5,746 bases of DNA from an uncultured Bacteroidales bacterium (GTDB lineage: Bacteria > Bacteroidota > Bacteroidia > Bacteroidales > F082): NCBI GenBank assembly GCA_937877465.1, contig CALFIT010000271.1, positions 1 to 5,746 of the forward strand, read 5' to 3'. This document shows positions 5,728-5,746 of this stretch, one piece after another; positions within the stretch are counted from its first letter, which is position 1, and the number at the start of each line of letters is the position of its first letter. Both the position numbers and the translations under genes were made by a program. A model generated the notes under the pieces. The model had not been told where the DNA came from. It made no database searches and saw only the letters and a list, made by a program, of their open reading frames with translations.

Positions 5728-5746
5728 ATATTTATGCAAAAATCAT

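Noticed and set aside
5725..5738. ARG-box-like sequence on the minus strand, TGCATAAATATACG.
   Set aside because: Only one half fits the TGAAT/ATTCA type consensus well, and it lies about 40 bp upstream of the putative -35. It is too weak in A/T-rich sequence to call an ArgR operator.

Overview
The window is mostly Bacteroidota (probably Bacteroidales) DNA. Three things show this: a type IX secretion (T9SS) C-terminal sorting domain, a DUF4476 lipoprotein-like or periplasmic protein, and two promoters of the Bacteroidota form (TTTG or TTG, 19-20 nt, then TAnnTTTG), with no Shine-Dalgarno sequences ahead of the starts on this side. The far right end (about 4790-5746) looks different. It carries the first two thirds of an argG gene with a GAGG ribosome binding site and a TTGACG -35-like element, and it breaks off abruptly inside the next gene.

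Layout, left to right. At 3-404 (+) is the 3' end of an outer-membrane beta-barrel gene. It is followed at 423-450 by a perfect hairpin terminator that also serves the convergent gene. At 470-1222 (-) is a secreted DUF4476-family protein with its own promoter at 1250-1280. At 1295-2644 (-) is an AAA_14/DUF4143 ATPase. Its promoter region (2658-2745) contains three direct copies of a 22-bp A/T-tract repeat with an exact 33-bp period. At 2746 to about 4794 (-) is a large multidomain T9SS cargo. I read its catalytic part as a peptide:N-glycosidase F (PNGase F)-type domain pair with all three catalytic carboxylates present; its 5' end is missing. At 4790-5632 (-) is argG, cut off after residue 281 of about 400, in a different reading frame from the T9SS cargo.

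The two most interesting points are the phased 33-bp repeat array laid over the ATPase promoter and the PNGase F-like secreted enzyme. The argG/T9SS junction is either a real rearrangement or, in my view more likely, a chimeric assembly join between two organisms. It is supported by a frame break, a short shared GGCGGA tract, and a change in initiation signals. I see no tRNA, rRNA, CRISPR array, insertion sequence or phage gene. Apart from the ATPase and its repeats, which could be a small transferable unit, nothing suggests a mobile element. The genes do not form one pathway: the barrel, the DUF4476 protein and the PNGase-like enzyme are all cell-envelope or secreted products, while the ATPase and argG are cytoplasmic.
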